Origin: JACWAE01 sp963847595
Lineage (GTDB): Bacteria; Chloroflexota; Dehalococcoidia; SZUA-161
Direction of reading: 5' to 3'
Length of the DNA stretch: 64,000 nt
Assembly: GCA_963847595.1 (NCBI GenBank)
Contig: CAWKAJ010000002.1
Coordinates: forward strand, 434,001-498,000
Positions 1-7,334 of this stretch are shown here, one piece after another. How positions within the stretch are numbered: the first letter of the stretch is position 1; the number at the start of each line of letters is the position of its first letter. The notes beneath the pieces are model-generated. The model made no database searches. It was not told the origin of the DNA and worked only from the letters and a program-made list of their open reading frames with translations. Both the position numbers and the translations under genes were made by a program.

Positions 1-1
1 A

Positions 2-232
2 AAAGAGCACAAGGCGGTCTATTTAGCCGCCACAGGTGGGGCAGCCGCGCTTATAGCCAAGGCCATCACCAAGTCGCAGATTATAGCCTACGAAGAGCTT
101 GGCCCCGAGGCGCTCCTTCGGTTAGAGGTAAAAGACTTTCCCGCCGTGGTGATAAACGACTCCAAAGGTGGAGATTTATACCAGGAAGGCAAAGCAAAAT
201 ACAGGATTCAAGTCGGGGCAGCCAAGAAATGA
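2..232 (+). CDS. Fumarate hydratase class I beta subunit, C-terminal end (partial)
   Basis: This reading frame enters from the left edge and stops at TGA 230-232, leaving 76 residues. It contains a TGGAAAL stretch followed by YEELGPEALLRLEV and a late VINDSKGGDLY segment, which is the usual C-terminus of the beta (FumA-C-like) subunit of Fe-S class I fumarases and tartrate dehydratases. The family interconverts fumarate and malate. The alpha subunit and the cluster ligands lie outside the window. The stop codon overlaps the ATG of the next gene (ATGA), so the two are translationally coupled. Fumarase and L(+)-tartrate dehydratase cannot be told apart from this tail. Confidence 0.85.
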   Translation, partial: KEHKAVYLAATGGAAALIAKAITKSQIIAYEELGPEALLRLEVKDFPAVVINDSKGGDLYQEGKAKYRIQVGAAKK

Positions 233-1038
233 GCTCGTCTGGAGAGGTGGCAGGGAAGGTAGATTTGGAATGGGATGACAGCCATGTTGTGCCCGAGCAT
301 GTCACCCCCGATTTGATATTCCTCTTTGACAGAATGATCGAGGCTACCATAGATAAGGTAGCCTCCAAGAACAGTGACAGGGTACTGGACGTGGGCTGCG
401 GACGGGCTGTGGATGCTATAAAGATAGCAAAGAAGGGTGGCCGGCTGGTCGGACTTGAGCCCTCAAGGATAATGCTTGACCACAGCAAGAAGTGTGTGGC
501 TGACAGCGGCAAAGAGATTGCCCTGGTTCAGGCCATAGGAGAAAACCTCCCCTTCAAGACCGGCTCCTTCGATTGGGTTGTGTGCAAAGGCGCACTGGAC
601 CATTTCCCCAACCCCCAGAAGGCTGTGGCGGAAATGGCGCGCATCACCAAACCGGACGGCAGGGTGATTATCTCCATTGCCAATTTCGAGAGCCTGGGGC
701 ACCGTCTGGGTAAGAGCGGCCACTATATAGGCATGTTCGTCACCAGAAAAAGGCCCAAAGAGCGCCAGGCCTGGGAAACCCCGCCTGACCACACCATCAG
801 ACTTACATATCCGGTATTGAAGAAACTGGTTAGTCCTTACCTGGAGATTAAACAAAGCATGGGCATCTCCTTTATGTGGGGAGCGCCCAACTGGGACAGC
901 ATAACCTCAGCCATGCCCAAGAAAGCAGCATTTTTTATGTTAAGAAACCTGGACCGGATAGCACAGCGCTGCCCCGGTCTCAGCGATGTCATATTAATCA
1001 CCTGCCGCCCCAAGAGAATGGATTCCCATGGCCAGTAA
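229..1038 (+). CDS. Class I SAM-dependent methyltransferase
   Basis: A 269-aa protein with a Rossmann-type methyltransferase domain. Motif I (VLDVGCG) is at about residues 52-58, followed by an acidic strand end (LVGLEPS) and a motif IV/post-IV region (FDWVVCKGALDHFPNPQKAVAEMARITKPDGRVIIS). This matches the Methyltransf_11 (UbiE-like) pattern. The substrate cannot be read from the sequence. The ATG overlaps the stop of the fumarase gene and the 3' end overlaps the radical SAM gene by 11 bp, so the three form one transcription unit. A role beside a B12-radical SAM enzyme in lipid or quinone modification is possible but speculative. Confidence 0.85.
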   Translation: MSSSGEVAGKVDLEWDDSHVVPEHVTPDLIFLFDRMIEATIDKVASKNSDRVLDVGCGRAVDAIKIAKKGGRLVGLEPSRIMLDHSKKCVADSGKEIALVQAIGENLPFKTGSFDWVVCKGALDHFPNPQKAVAEMARITKPDGRVIISIANFESLGHRLGKSGHYIGMFVTRKRPKERQAWETPPDHTIRLTYPVLKKLVSPYLEIKQSMGISFMWGAPNWDSITSAMPKKAAFFMLRNLDRIAQRCPGLSDVILITCRPKRMDSHGQ

Positions 1039-2533
1039 GAGAACGCTCCTGATAAACCCGCCCTACCCCTTTTCCGAGTTCCCCATCATACCCGTTGGCT
1101 TGCTCTACGTTGCCGGTGTCCTGGTACATTACGGGGTAGAGGTTGATGTCCTCGACCTCCTGGTCTCCAAGTATTCCAAAGACAAAATAAAGAAAAAGCT
1201 CGAGGAATATAAACCGGATGTCGTCGGCATAACCTGCGTCACCATGAATTACCCCGTTGCCTCCGATATACTCAAATACTGCAAGTCAGTCAACAAGGTA
1301 ATCATTACGGTCATCGGCGGCCCGCATGTTACGTTTAATGCAGAGGAAACGCTCAAAGAGGCCCCCTGGATAGACATCGTGGTGAGACGTGAAGGCGAGT
1401 TCACCATGCTGGACATCGTGAACGGCAAAAAGCTCACCGATATAGACGGCATCGCCTATCGAGATAAAGACGGCAGCATAAAGCTGACTAAAGAGCGTGC
1501 TCTGATTGAAAACCTGGACGAGCTTCCGCCTCCTGCCAGGCATCTCTTCCCCATCTCGAAATATCTCGCCCTGGATGCCCACGCCAGCCTTCTCGCTGGC
1601 AGAGGCTGTCCCTTCAACTGCATCTTCTGCGTCGGCTCTAAGATGGGAGGCAGGAAGGCCAGGTACCGCAATCCCAAGCTAGTCGTGGATGAGATAGAGG
1701 AGTCTTTGGCCCTCGGTTTCAAGGAAGTCAACTTCGAGGACGACCTGCTCACGCTCAACCACAAGCACCTCAACGCGGTCTGCGACGAGATAATCGCCCG
1801 GGGCCTGAAGTTCAACTGGAGCGCCTTCGCCCGGGTAGATACCGTGACCCCCGAGATACTCAAGAAAATGAGAGAGGCAGGCTGTACCTGGGTCTCCTAC
1901 GGCGTCGAAAGCGGCAACCAGCAGATTCTGGACCTGGTTAAGAAGAAAATCACCCTGGAAAAGGTCAGATACGCTGTCGCCATAGCCAGAGAGGCTGGTG
2001 TCAAAGTCCTGGCCTCCTTCATCATCGGGCTGCCTGGTGAGACCAAGGAGACCCTGAAAGATACTATGGACTTTGCGCAGGAGATTCAGACTTTCTACGG
2101 ATTCCACGTGCTGGCTCCTTTCCCAGGCAGTGAGGTTAGAGAGGAAGCAGATAAATACGGCCTTGAGATACTGACTAGTGACTGGGCAAAATATGACGCT
2201 AACCGTGCAGTAACAAGGACTAAGGGTGCTGGCCCCGAAGATATTAACGCCGTTCTGCACAAATACTTCCAGGGGCTCAAACAGCCGCCGCCCGACCCTT
2301 CCCAGCCCCGAAGGCGCAGCCCGCTAGCGTGGGACCTAGTCTCGGGCGACATAATCGAGAACCTGGGGCCAATTGAGCCCAAGGGCGACCCCGTAGAAGA
2401 TTTGATAGACAAGATAATGGAGATTTCGCTGCATCCCCGTCAGAGAGTCAGCGACAGCATTAAGAGATGGTACGCCGACGGCCTCCTCAAATACGACCGC
2501 AAAGACAGCAGTTTAGTCTGGCGCTGGAGCTAA
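1028..2533 (+). CDS. B12-binding domain radical SAM protein
   Basis: A 501-aa protein. The N-terminus (NPPYPFSEFPIIPVGLLYVAGVL) and the DVVGITC/GGPH segments form a cobalamin-binding-like Rossmann fold. The radical SAM cluster motif GCPFNCIFC places C194, C198 and C201 for the [4Fe-4S] cluster, followed by a TIM-barrel core (YGVESGNQQILDLVKK, IIGLPGE). This order is typical of the BchE/P-methylase group (Elp3-like radical SAM core), whose members methylate or rearrange unactivated carbons. The particular reaction is not recognisable. It overlaps the preceding methyltransferase by 11 bp. A short hairpin with a T run follows 59 bp downstream. Confidence 0.88.
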   Translation: MASKRTLLINPPYPFSEFPIIPVGLLYVAGVLVHYGVEVDVLDLLVSKYSKDKIKKKLEEYKPDVVGITCVTMNYPVASDILKYCKSVNKVIITVIGGPHVTFNAEETLKEAPWIDIVVRREGEFTMLDIVNGKKLTDIDGIAYRDKDGSIKLTKERALIENLDELPPPARHLFPISKYLALDAHASLLAGRGCPFNCIFCVGSKMGGRKARYRNPKLVVDEIEESLALGFKEVNFEDDLLTLNHKHLNAVCDEIIARGLKFNWSAFARVDTVTPEILKKMREAGCTWVSYGVESGNQQILDLVKKKITLEKVRYAVAIAREAGVKVLASFIIGLPGETKETLKDTMDFAQEIQTFYGFHVLAPFPGSEVREEADKYGLEILTSDWAKYDANRAVTRTKGAGPEDINAVLHKYFQGLKQPPPDPSQPRRRSPLAWDLVSGDIIENLGPIEPKGDPVEDLIDKIMEISLHPRQRVSDSIKRWYADGLLKYDRKDSSLVWRWS

Positions 2534-2591
2534 CCCTAATTTCTAGCATGGTATCGACGGTTCGAGCCCGCGAAGGCTAACTAGCTTCACC

Positions 2592-2614
2592 AAACCCCTC
2601 CAAGTCGGGGTTTT
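2592..2614 (+). terminator. Probable intrinsic terminator
   Basis: AAACCCC (2592-2598) pairs perfectly with GGGGTTT (2607-2613) across an 8-nt loop, followed by a short T run. It lies 59 bp after the radical SAM gene and just before the insertion sequence, where termination of the first operon is expected. The T tract is short, so efficiency is uncertain. Confidence 0.55.
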
Positions 2615-2630
2615 ATAGCGCATTGTTCAG

Positions 2631-3541
2631 TTAAAAATCCGACAGTCCATATAAAATATGGACATGCTTAATGAGACACTGATAGCTTTATGCGAGGAAC
2701 TCCACCAACAGGGATTGCCCAAATCACACATTGCCCAGAGGTTGGGAAAGAATCGAGAAACGATTCATATCTGGATTAAGGGGATAGAACAGTATGGTCT
2801 CATTGAATTTCTCGACAGATACCGCCAGGCTAAGAAAGGAGAAAGAGCGAAAAGGAAGGCTGACCCCATAGTCAAAAGATGGATTTGGGAGATACGTGAA
2901 AGGGAATACGATTGTTGCGGGCAAAAGATTCAGTATTTCCTCAACCTTGAGCATGGCATTCACCTGTCTGTCCCTAAAATCTATGAAATACTATCAGAGA
3001 AGTACATTATCCGTCCCAGGTGGAAGAAAAACAAAGTAAGAGGAGAAGTACCCCAAGCATCAATGCCGAGAGAAGTAGTTCAGATGGATACTATCGACTT
3101 TGGTGAGCTTTATGCCTTTACCGCGATCGACATTTTTACTAGAGAAGCAGATATACTCATCGCAACTGAATTGACTGCTGATCTGGGATGTCAGTTCTTG
3201 CATCAGAGTATGAGACGCCGGTTTGACGGTCACGTTAAGCTGCTTCAAACAGACGGCGGGCCTGAGTTTAAAGCGGCATTTGAAAGTAATGCGCCATTGT
3301 TCTGTGATAGACACCGTGTCGCTCGACCTTACCGGAAGAATGAGCAATCCTACATCGAGAGTTTTAACCGAACCGTAAGAAAAGAATGCTTGGGATGGGT
3401 TAAGTACAGAGTATCGCAATTATCAGAATGCCGGGATATGGCAGAAATTTTTCTGAGGCGGTATCATTACCACAGGCCACATATGGGACGAGGAATGACA
3501 CCTCCATTATCTAACAGGGAGGGAGACTGTCGGATATTAAA
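2631..3541 (+). mobile_element. IS481-like insertion sequence with 17-bp imperfect inverted repeats
   Basis: The left end at 2631-2647 (core ATCCGACAGTC) and the right end at 3525-3541 (core GACTGTCGGAT) are inverted copies agreeing at 15 of 17 positions. They enclose one DDE transposase gene. The right repeat overlaps the last codons of the transposase, as in many compact IS elements. I could not see an unambiguous target duplication, so the true outer boundaries may lie a few bases further out. Confidence 0.7.
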
Positions 3542-3545
3542 GTAG
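2658..3545 (+). CDS. IS481-family transposase (DDE integrase core)
   Basis: A 295-aa protein. A helix-turn-helix segment (residues about 18-42, KSHIAQRLGKNRETIHIWI) is followed by an rve-type integrase core. The catalytic triad is visible as D144 (VQMDTID), D199 (LQTDGGPEF) and E234 (YIESFNRT). The C-terminal YHYHRPHMGRGMTPP segment is the usual integrase tail. Length and motif order match full-length IS481/IS3-type enzymes, with no frameshift, so it may be active. It is flanked by the 17-bp inverted repeats described separately. Confidence 0.88.
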   Translation: MDMLNETLIALCEELHQQGLPKSHIAQRLGKNRETIHIWIKGIEQYGLIEFLDRYRQAKKGERAKRKADPIVKRWIWEIREREYDCCGQKIQYFLNLEHGIHLSVPKIYEILSEKYIIRPRWKKNKVRGEVPQASMPREVVQMDTIDFGELYAFTAIDIFTREADILIATELTADLGCQFLHQSMRRRFDGHVKLLQTDGGPEFKAAFESNAPLFCDRHRVARPYRKNEQSYIESFNRTVRKECLGWVKYRVSQLSECRDMAEIFLRRYHYHRPHMGRGMTPPLSNREGDCRILK

Positions 3546-3754
3546 AATTAAGCGTATAGTTGACAAGCGTCAGTAAATGTGTTAGAAAACGCCTTGCAAA
3601 ATTTTCGCACAAAGCAATGCAAATCTTGATGCATCGAATTCGCTACGAACAATAATAGAGGAGGGGCTGAATGATATAATGAATCTGACAAAATAACCTA
3701 TTCCAGTGTCATAGGTGCACGCCTTGCCTCAATTCAGAGAATAGGAGATGTATC

Positions 3755-4072
3755 ATGAGATTCTTACTTACCATGCACAACAAGGATAGCCACTACGCAC
3801 TTCCTCCGAAAAAGAGGATGCTCCTTTTTGAAAAAAGAGTTGTCCTCATCGAAAAGAATCTTAACAAAGGCAGATGTAAGAGCATATATTATGATGCTGA
3901 CTTAAAAGGGAATTTTTCAATTTGGGATTTCAACACCAACGAAGAAGCTGCACAGCTAATTCTTGAAATACCTGGGCGAGAACACATAGACGTCGATATC
4001 AAGCCCGTTATGGATTTAGATGTTGCGGTGAAGCAAATGAAAATGTACTGGGAGATAGGATTAAATGAGTGA
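3755..4072 (+). CDS. Small hypothetical protein, possibly a ferredoxin-fold dimeric barrel
   Basis: A 105-aa soluble protein starting at an ATG preceded by AGGAGATG at good spacing. I do not recognise the family firmly. The N-terminal MRFLLTMHN, the central DFNTNEEAAQLI and the acidic D-rich end give a beta-alpha-beta pattern like muconolactone-isomerase or YCII-type dimeric alpha/beta barrels. Upstream, TTGACA at 3560-3565 with a 17-bp gap to TAGAAA gives a possible promoter just outside the IS481 right end. It is a single gene between two mobile elements. Confidence 0.6.
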   Translation: MRFLLTMHNKDSHYALPPKKRMLLFEKRVVLIEKNLNKGRCKSIYYDADLKGNFSIWDFNTNEEAAQLILEIPGREHIDVDIKPVMDLDVAVKQMKMYWEIGLNE

Positions 4073-4187
4073 GTTATTGCTTCAAAAATAGCCCCCTTAA
4101 CCGTTCGCCCGAGCCTGTCGAAGGGCCCACAATATGTCATTCCCGCCTTGAGCAGGAATCCAGGTGCCCTCGTTCATTCCCCTTTTC

Positions 4188-4197
4188 GTAAAGGGGG
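4188..4197. repeat. Putative target-site duplication, left copy
   Basis: GTAAAGGGGG sits immediately outside the left inverted repeat of the 4.75-kb transposon. The same ten bases occur at 8949-8958, one base outside the right inverted repeat. Deleting the element and one copy restores a continuous repeat-like sequence, as expected for an insertion. Confidence 0.6.
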
Positions 4198-4263
4198 GCC
4201 TTGCCTAAAAAGTGCTAATTTTGAATGACTTCTTGGGCATCTGGCATTTCTGCCCAAAAAGTC
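4198..4263. repeat. Transposon left end: terminal repeat and three iterons
   Basis: The 13-bp motif occurs as TGCCTAAAAAGTG (4202-4214), GACTTCTTGGGCA (4227-4239, opposite orientation) and TGCCCAAAAAGTC (4251-4263). The last two lie inside the 3' end of the transposase gene. Iterated subterminal motifs are typical transposase binding sites. Confidence 0.6.
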
Positions 4264-5453
4264 GGCTCAATACCAAGCTCAAAGATTGACTGAATCAGAA
4301 CGCATATATTATGACACAAAACCTTGCATAATACCTCATTAACCTGAGCCGTTGGGGTTTTCGCCCTCACAGAAGCCCCAAACTTAGCCTTTATCATGCT
4401 GAATGTGGATTCCACGTTAGACCTCTTATGATAGTGGAGCATAAAGGCGTCTCGGTTGTAATTGTAGAAGCACCACATTCTGTTCCATAGGCCATCAAAC
4501 TTATGATGGTGGTCTCCCATGCCAGTAGAGCTTACCTTGAAGGGTATGAAGGCTGCTCCGCCTACCGCCTGAACTGCATGAAGATTGCGCCTATCCGAGT
4601 AAGCCTTGTCAGCCGATACCTCTTGAATGTCGAACGTCTTGGCGGTCTCAGCCACCAAAGCGGGAAATTGTAGAGTATCAGCCGACTGATACGGTGTAGC
4701 CTCAACAGCAGTAACAATATGGGTTTTGACACCGCACATAAGGTGAGTCTTTACCCATGCCTGTTGACTGCGTTCCTTGCCCCATTTGTGGTCAAACCAG
4801 CGAGCGTAGGTGCTGGTAGAAAAGCCAGAGGAGTCAACAGCGAACTCAGTCTCCACAGATTTTAGTACACTGGCACTCTGCTCAATGAGAGCCTTGAGAA
4901 GCAGAGTAAGCTCAGAGTTCTCCAAGTAGTTGAACCCGCTATTGTAGCATCCTGCTTTATCAATTAAACCTGCTTCTTGGGCTTCTCTCAGAAGGCAACT
5001 GAACCTGCGGCCAGACATGGTAGAGTAGGTTCTGTAAACGAGTCCGAACACCACGTCAGCCAGCGGCAGTCTCGGTCTCCCGAACTTGTATTCAGGCTGG
5101 GGGATTCCGTTACACAGGTCTCTAAGCAAAACCACGAACCTTTCCTGCTCGTGAGTCTGCGCAGCGTTGTAAGCAGCCCACTCTTGGGTGTATGTGATTC
5201 TTACTGTCTTAGTCTCTGTAACCGTCCCATCTGGCCTTGTCTCCCTCTGAACGATAAACTCTACAGCATAGATATGCTGGCACTTCTTATGCTCAGTCTC
5301 GAAATACTGGCAGGTGCAGAACGGCTCGCCGTGGTCAAGGTTCACGATGTACGTTCCCCTGCCAGATTGACTTGGGACAACGTATCCTAACTTATTCCTC
5401 TTGATGGTGTTGCTATTCGCTATTGCCAGTCCTCTTTCTTCCCAAATCCCCAT
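4215..5453 (-). CDS. SWIM zinc-finger DDE transposase
   Basis: A 412-aa protein. An N-terminal SWIM-type zinc site is formed by C46-x-C48 and C58-x-H60. The C-terminal half is an IS4/IS5-like DDE nuclease: D207 (EFAVDSSGFSTS), D282 (SADKAYSD) and E348 (RSNVESTFSMIKAKFG). The reading frame is intact. The stop codon touches the terminal repeat of the element, the normal position for a transposase at one end of its transposon. SWIM fingers bind DNA or protein and probably help recognise the iterated end motifs (inference). The exact IS family is not assigned. Confidence 0.85.
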   Translation of the reverse strand: MGIWEERGLAIANSNTIKRNKLGYVVPSQSGRGTYIVNLDHGEPFCTCQYFETEHKKCQHIYAVEFIVQRETRPDGTVTETKTVRITYTQEWAAYNAAQTHEQERFVVLLRDLCNGIPQPEYKFGRPRLPLADVVFGLVYRTYSTMSGRRFSCLLREAQEAGLIDKAGCYNSGFNYLENSELTLLLKALIEQSASVLKSVETEFAVDSSGFSTSTYARWFDHKWGKERSQQAWVKTHLMCGVKTHIVTAVEATPYQSADTLQFPALVAETAKTFDIQEVSADKAYSDRRNLHAVQAVGGAAFIPFKVSSTGMGDHHHKFDGLWNRMWCFYNYNRDAFMLHYHKRSNVESTFSMIKAKFGASVRAKTPTAQVNEVLCKVLCHNICVLIQSIFELGIEPTFWAEMPDAQEVIQN

Positions 5454-5564
5454 CTCACTACTCCATTACTTATTTATTCATTATGTAGCTATTATACCAT
5501 ACTATCTATGGGTTTGTCAAGTGTTTTGGGGATAATTTTACTGGCATTTTCCTCCCAAATTATA

Positions 5565-5594
5565 TTGACAAGCATATACTATTTATAGTATAAT
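5565..5594 (+). promoter_or_regulatory. Consensus sigma-70-type promoter
   Basis: A perfect -35 TTGACA (5565-5570) and a perfect -10 TATAAT (5589-5594) are separated by 18 bp. The expected transcription start near 5601 falls only a few bases before the ATG at 5604, so the downstream message would be leaderless or nearly so. Confidence 0.75.
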
Positions 5595-5603
5595 GCCGTG
5601 CAA

Positions 5604-5837
5604 ATGAACGATGTACAGTCTAGGATAACTGCGCTTCAGGAAAAGGGTTGGACGCTCGCTGCCATAGCTGATGAAGTCGAACTCACAGTCAACGCTGTAG
5701 AGAAATGGAAGGCAGGAGTTCATAGTCCCAACAAAGTAACTCTCACCTTTTTAGACCAACTTCTGACACGGAAACGCATACCCGCCAAGAGACGCTATAA
5801 AAAGGCAAACAGAGGCAGAGATTTTCTTCAAGAGTAG
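5604..5837 (+). CDS. Small helix-turn-helix DNA-binding protein
   Basis: A 77-aa protein whose first half (LQEKGWTLAAIADEVELTVNAVEKWKAG) is a Cro/C1- or HTH_38-like helix-turn-helix. The second half is rich in Lys and Arg. The ATG at 5604 is preferred over the in-frame GTG at 5598 because the consensus promoter just upstream would start transcription at about 5601. No Shine-Dalgarno sequence precedes it. It lies between the transposase and the Ntn-hydrolase genes of the same transposon and may regulate them. It could also be a small phage-like repressor. Confidence 0.7.
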   Translation: MNDVQSRITALQEKGWTLAAIADEVELTVNAVEKWKAGVHSPNKVTLTFLDQLLTRKRIPAKRRYKKANRGRDFLQE

Positions 5838-5883
5838 GGTAGTAGGTTAATTTGAAATCAGCAGTTAATGACAAGAGGACTCA

Positions 5884-6045
5884 TTATGCTGGCACTTTTT
5901 CGTCAGTTCTTTTCTTGCTTATGCGGCGTGTCTTGAGTAACGGCAACTCCTCAAACTTTGCGATTGCAATTTCAGTCTTAATATCTACGACCTCTAGTTG
6001 GGATTCCTCAATAGATTCTTTTTCTGGTTTCTTTAACAAAGACAT
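5884..6045 (-). CDS. 53-aa charged protein coupled to the Ntn-hydrolase
   Basis: A short minus-strand frame of 53 residues beginning MSLLKKPEKES and ending TDEKVPA. It is rich in Lys and Glu with no membrane segment. A perfect AGGAGG Shine-Dalgarno lies 6 bp before its ATG, overlapping the stop codon of the upstream Ntn-hydrolase, so the two are translationally coupled. I do not recognise it. By position it could be a partner, adaptor or substrate of the hydrolase. The + strand reading frame over the same bases lacks a ribosome binding site and is considered a shadow. Confidence 0.65.
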   Translation of the reverse strand: MSLLKKPEKESIEESQLEVVDIKTEIAIAKFEELPLLKTRRISKKRTDEKVPA

Positions 6046-6054
6046 TGTATCCTC

Positions 6055-6867
6055 CTAGCCCTCGTCCTCCAACTGTAATTGAAGCGCATCTACCTTTGCC
6101 CTGACATCGCCATGAATATTCTTGTGACCCTCCATGAGAATCTTATAGGCTTCACCTAGTGCAGAGAGCACCGAATCTTTCATAAAGTGTATAACCCCGC
6201 TCTTATCGATAACTGCAATATCGGTATAGTGCGAACCTACTCCTGGTGCCATTTCGGCATCTCTCTTGGCTTGGTAAGCTAAAAATACTGCTTGGTTTAA
6301 AGATAGCCTAGGGGAATACTCTGAACGAACAAATGATAATTCGGCATGGTGCTCGCCAGAACCAATAGCACAAAATCCCACAGCATCGAAACAGTCTGAT
6401 GTTCCTGGGTCTCTGATATAGTGTATATGACCGCCACTAACATCTACTCCGGCAACCAACAATTCCAGACCAAGTTTCTCTGTCTCAATATTGCGAGTTA
6501 ATCTTAGTATTAGATTCTCAGAAAGCTTGTCTTGCAGAGCAAGAAATGCTTTGAAGTCGAGACCTAATGGTTTGAGGTGCAATTCTTCTGCTCTTCGTTT
6601 CCTTGCTTGGACAAATTCACCCTTTAACTGGTCTACAACATCAATAACGTGCGGACTCCGTTTAGTATATAGTTCTCCTCTTGCGCTGCGAATCAATTCT
6701 ACTAGACGGAGTGCTGAACCGGCTGATAATACGACACAACCAGCGGTAACTTGATGAACCTTTCGGACATCCTGCTCAAACTCAGTATCACCAGCTGTGA
6801 TCATGCGGTCTGCTGCAACTACTACCTGCTGGCTTTCACAACAAAGCACAGCAAGACAGATGGTCAT
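6055..6867 (-). CDS. Proteasome-like Ntn-hydrolase
   Basis: A 270-aa protein resembling proteasome/HslV beta subunits. Residue 2 is Thr, directly after the initiator Met, and would be the nucleophile after Met removal. D20 (VVVAADRM) and K36 (DVRKVHQ) stand at spacings close to the Thr1/Asp17/Lys33 triad of proteasome beta subunits. GCVVLSAGSALRLVELI matches the following strand-helix turn. There is no propeptide and no signal peptide. Genuine bacterial 20S proteasome, HslV and Anbu genes occur in other contexts. This one is carried on a transposon with a 53-aa partner just downstream. Peptidase activity and oligomerisation are inferred from the fold signature only. Confidence 0.75.
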   Translation of the reverse strand: MTICLAVLCCESQQVVVAADRMITAGDTEFEQDVRKVHQVTAGCVVLSAGSALRLVELIRSARGELYTKRSPHVIDVVDQLKGEFVQARKRRAEELHLKPLGLDFKAFLALQDKLSENLILRLTRNIETEKLGLELLVAGVDVSGGHIHYIRDPGTSDCFDAVGFCAIGSGEHHAELSFVRSEYSPRLSLNQAVFLAYQAKRDAEMAPGVGSHYTDIAVIDKSGVIHFMKDSVLSALGEAYKILMEGHKNIHGDVRAKVDALQLQLEDEG

Positions 6868-7064
6868 GCCGCCTTCCTCCCCTTATCGCTCTGCTTATTT
6901 TAGTTTACTATCAGTTCAATAAGCTATCACCCAAAATTCCCTCATGGGAGGTACTTTAGAGGCAACTCAGTGGCTTTTAGGCAAGTGGCAGTTTTAAGGA
7001 CTGCCTCAAAGTCACTCTTGGCAAATGGGCGCTTGTGTTGTTTCGCTTTTCGTCGTTTTTGATA
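6868..7064. other. Non-coding stretch with degenerate transposon-end motifs
   Basis: Between the Ntn-hydrolase start and the tRNA-like promoter I see no gene. The segment holds imperfect copies of the 13-bp transposon-end motif, for example TACTTTAGAGGCA (6955-6967) and TGGCTTTTAGGCA (6971-6983), in the same orientation as the right end of the element. This may be an old right end or internal transposase binding sites. Confidence 0.45.
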
Positions 7065-7136
7065 TTGTATCACTAGCACTCATATGGTATAATAGCCAAC
7101 TAGAAAGGTCGCACAACCTATTCATAGTTGGCTATT
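7065..7136 (+). promoter_or_regulatory. Promoter and 12-bp leader hairpin before the tRNA-like gene
   Basis: TTGTAT (7065-7070), a 17-bp gap and a perfect TATAAT (7088-7093) form a good promoter. A perfect 12-bp inverted repeat follows, AATAGCCAACTA (7091-7102) and TAGTTGGCTATT (7125-7136), ending 10 bp before the tRNA-like acceptor stem. It could be a processing signal, a protein operator or a leader structure. Confidence 0.55.
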
Positions 7137-7146
7137 AACTTACGCC

Positions 7147-7231
7147 GGAGGGTATTGCTCATTGGTATGAGACTAGGTCCTAAAAACCTTAGAACGGTAC
7201 GCCCGTTGCGGTTCGATCCCGCTACCCTCCG
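7147..7231 (+). tRNA. tRNA-Leu(UAA)-like gene with an unusual anticodon loop
   Basis: GGAGGGT (7147-7153) pairs with ACCCTCC (7224-7230). The T arm contains GGTTCGATCCC. A class II long variable arm is formed by AACGG/CCGTT (7193-7197 and 7202-7206). The anticodon loop reads CCTAAAA, giving anticodon UAA (Leu), but position 33 would be C instead of the near-universal U, and the anticodon stem needs a bulge. The D-arm stem is also imperfect. CCA is not encoded. It has its own promoter and lies inside a transposon. It is either a divergent mobile-element tRNA or a decaying copy. Confidence 0.6.
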
Positions 7232-7334
7232 CTCGCATTTTTATGCTATCAGATGAGGAGTGTGTTTGGGAATCTCCCAAATATGAATGTATACATACCA
7301 TATAGATACAAGCAGGGAAGGAGGCGAGACTGAA

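Noticed and set aside
2545..2592. tRNA/tmRNA-like 3' end (GGTTCGAGCC ... CACCA) before the IS481 element
   Set aside because: The bases around GTTCGAG do not form a T stem and no acceptor partner is found upstream, so it is not annotated as a tRNA or attachment site.
5852..6058. 68-aa + strand frame opposite the 53-aa minus-strand gene
   Set aside because: No ribosome binding site and Ser-rich shadow-like composition; the opposite strand has a perfect Shine-Dalgarno and coupling to the hydrolase.
7147..7231. tRNA-Pyl or tRNA-Sec interpretation of the tRNA-like gene
   Set aside because: The long variable arm and the CCTAAAA loop do not fit Pyl (short variable arm, CUA) or Sec (UCA, extended acceptor/T arms). 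The methyltransferases here are URO-D type without in-frame amber codons.
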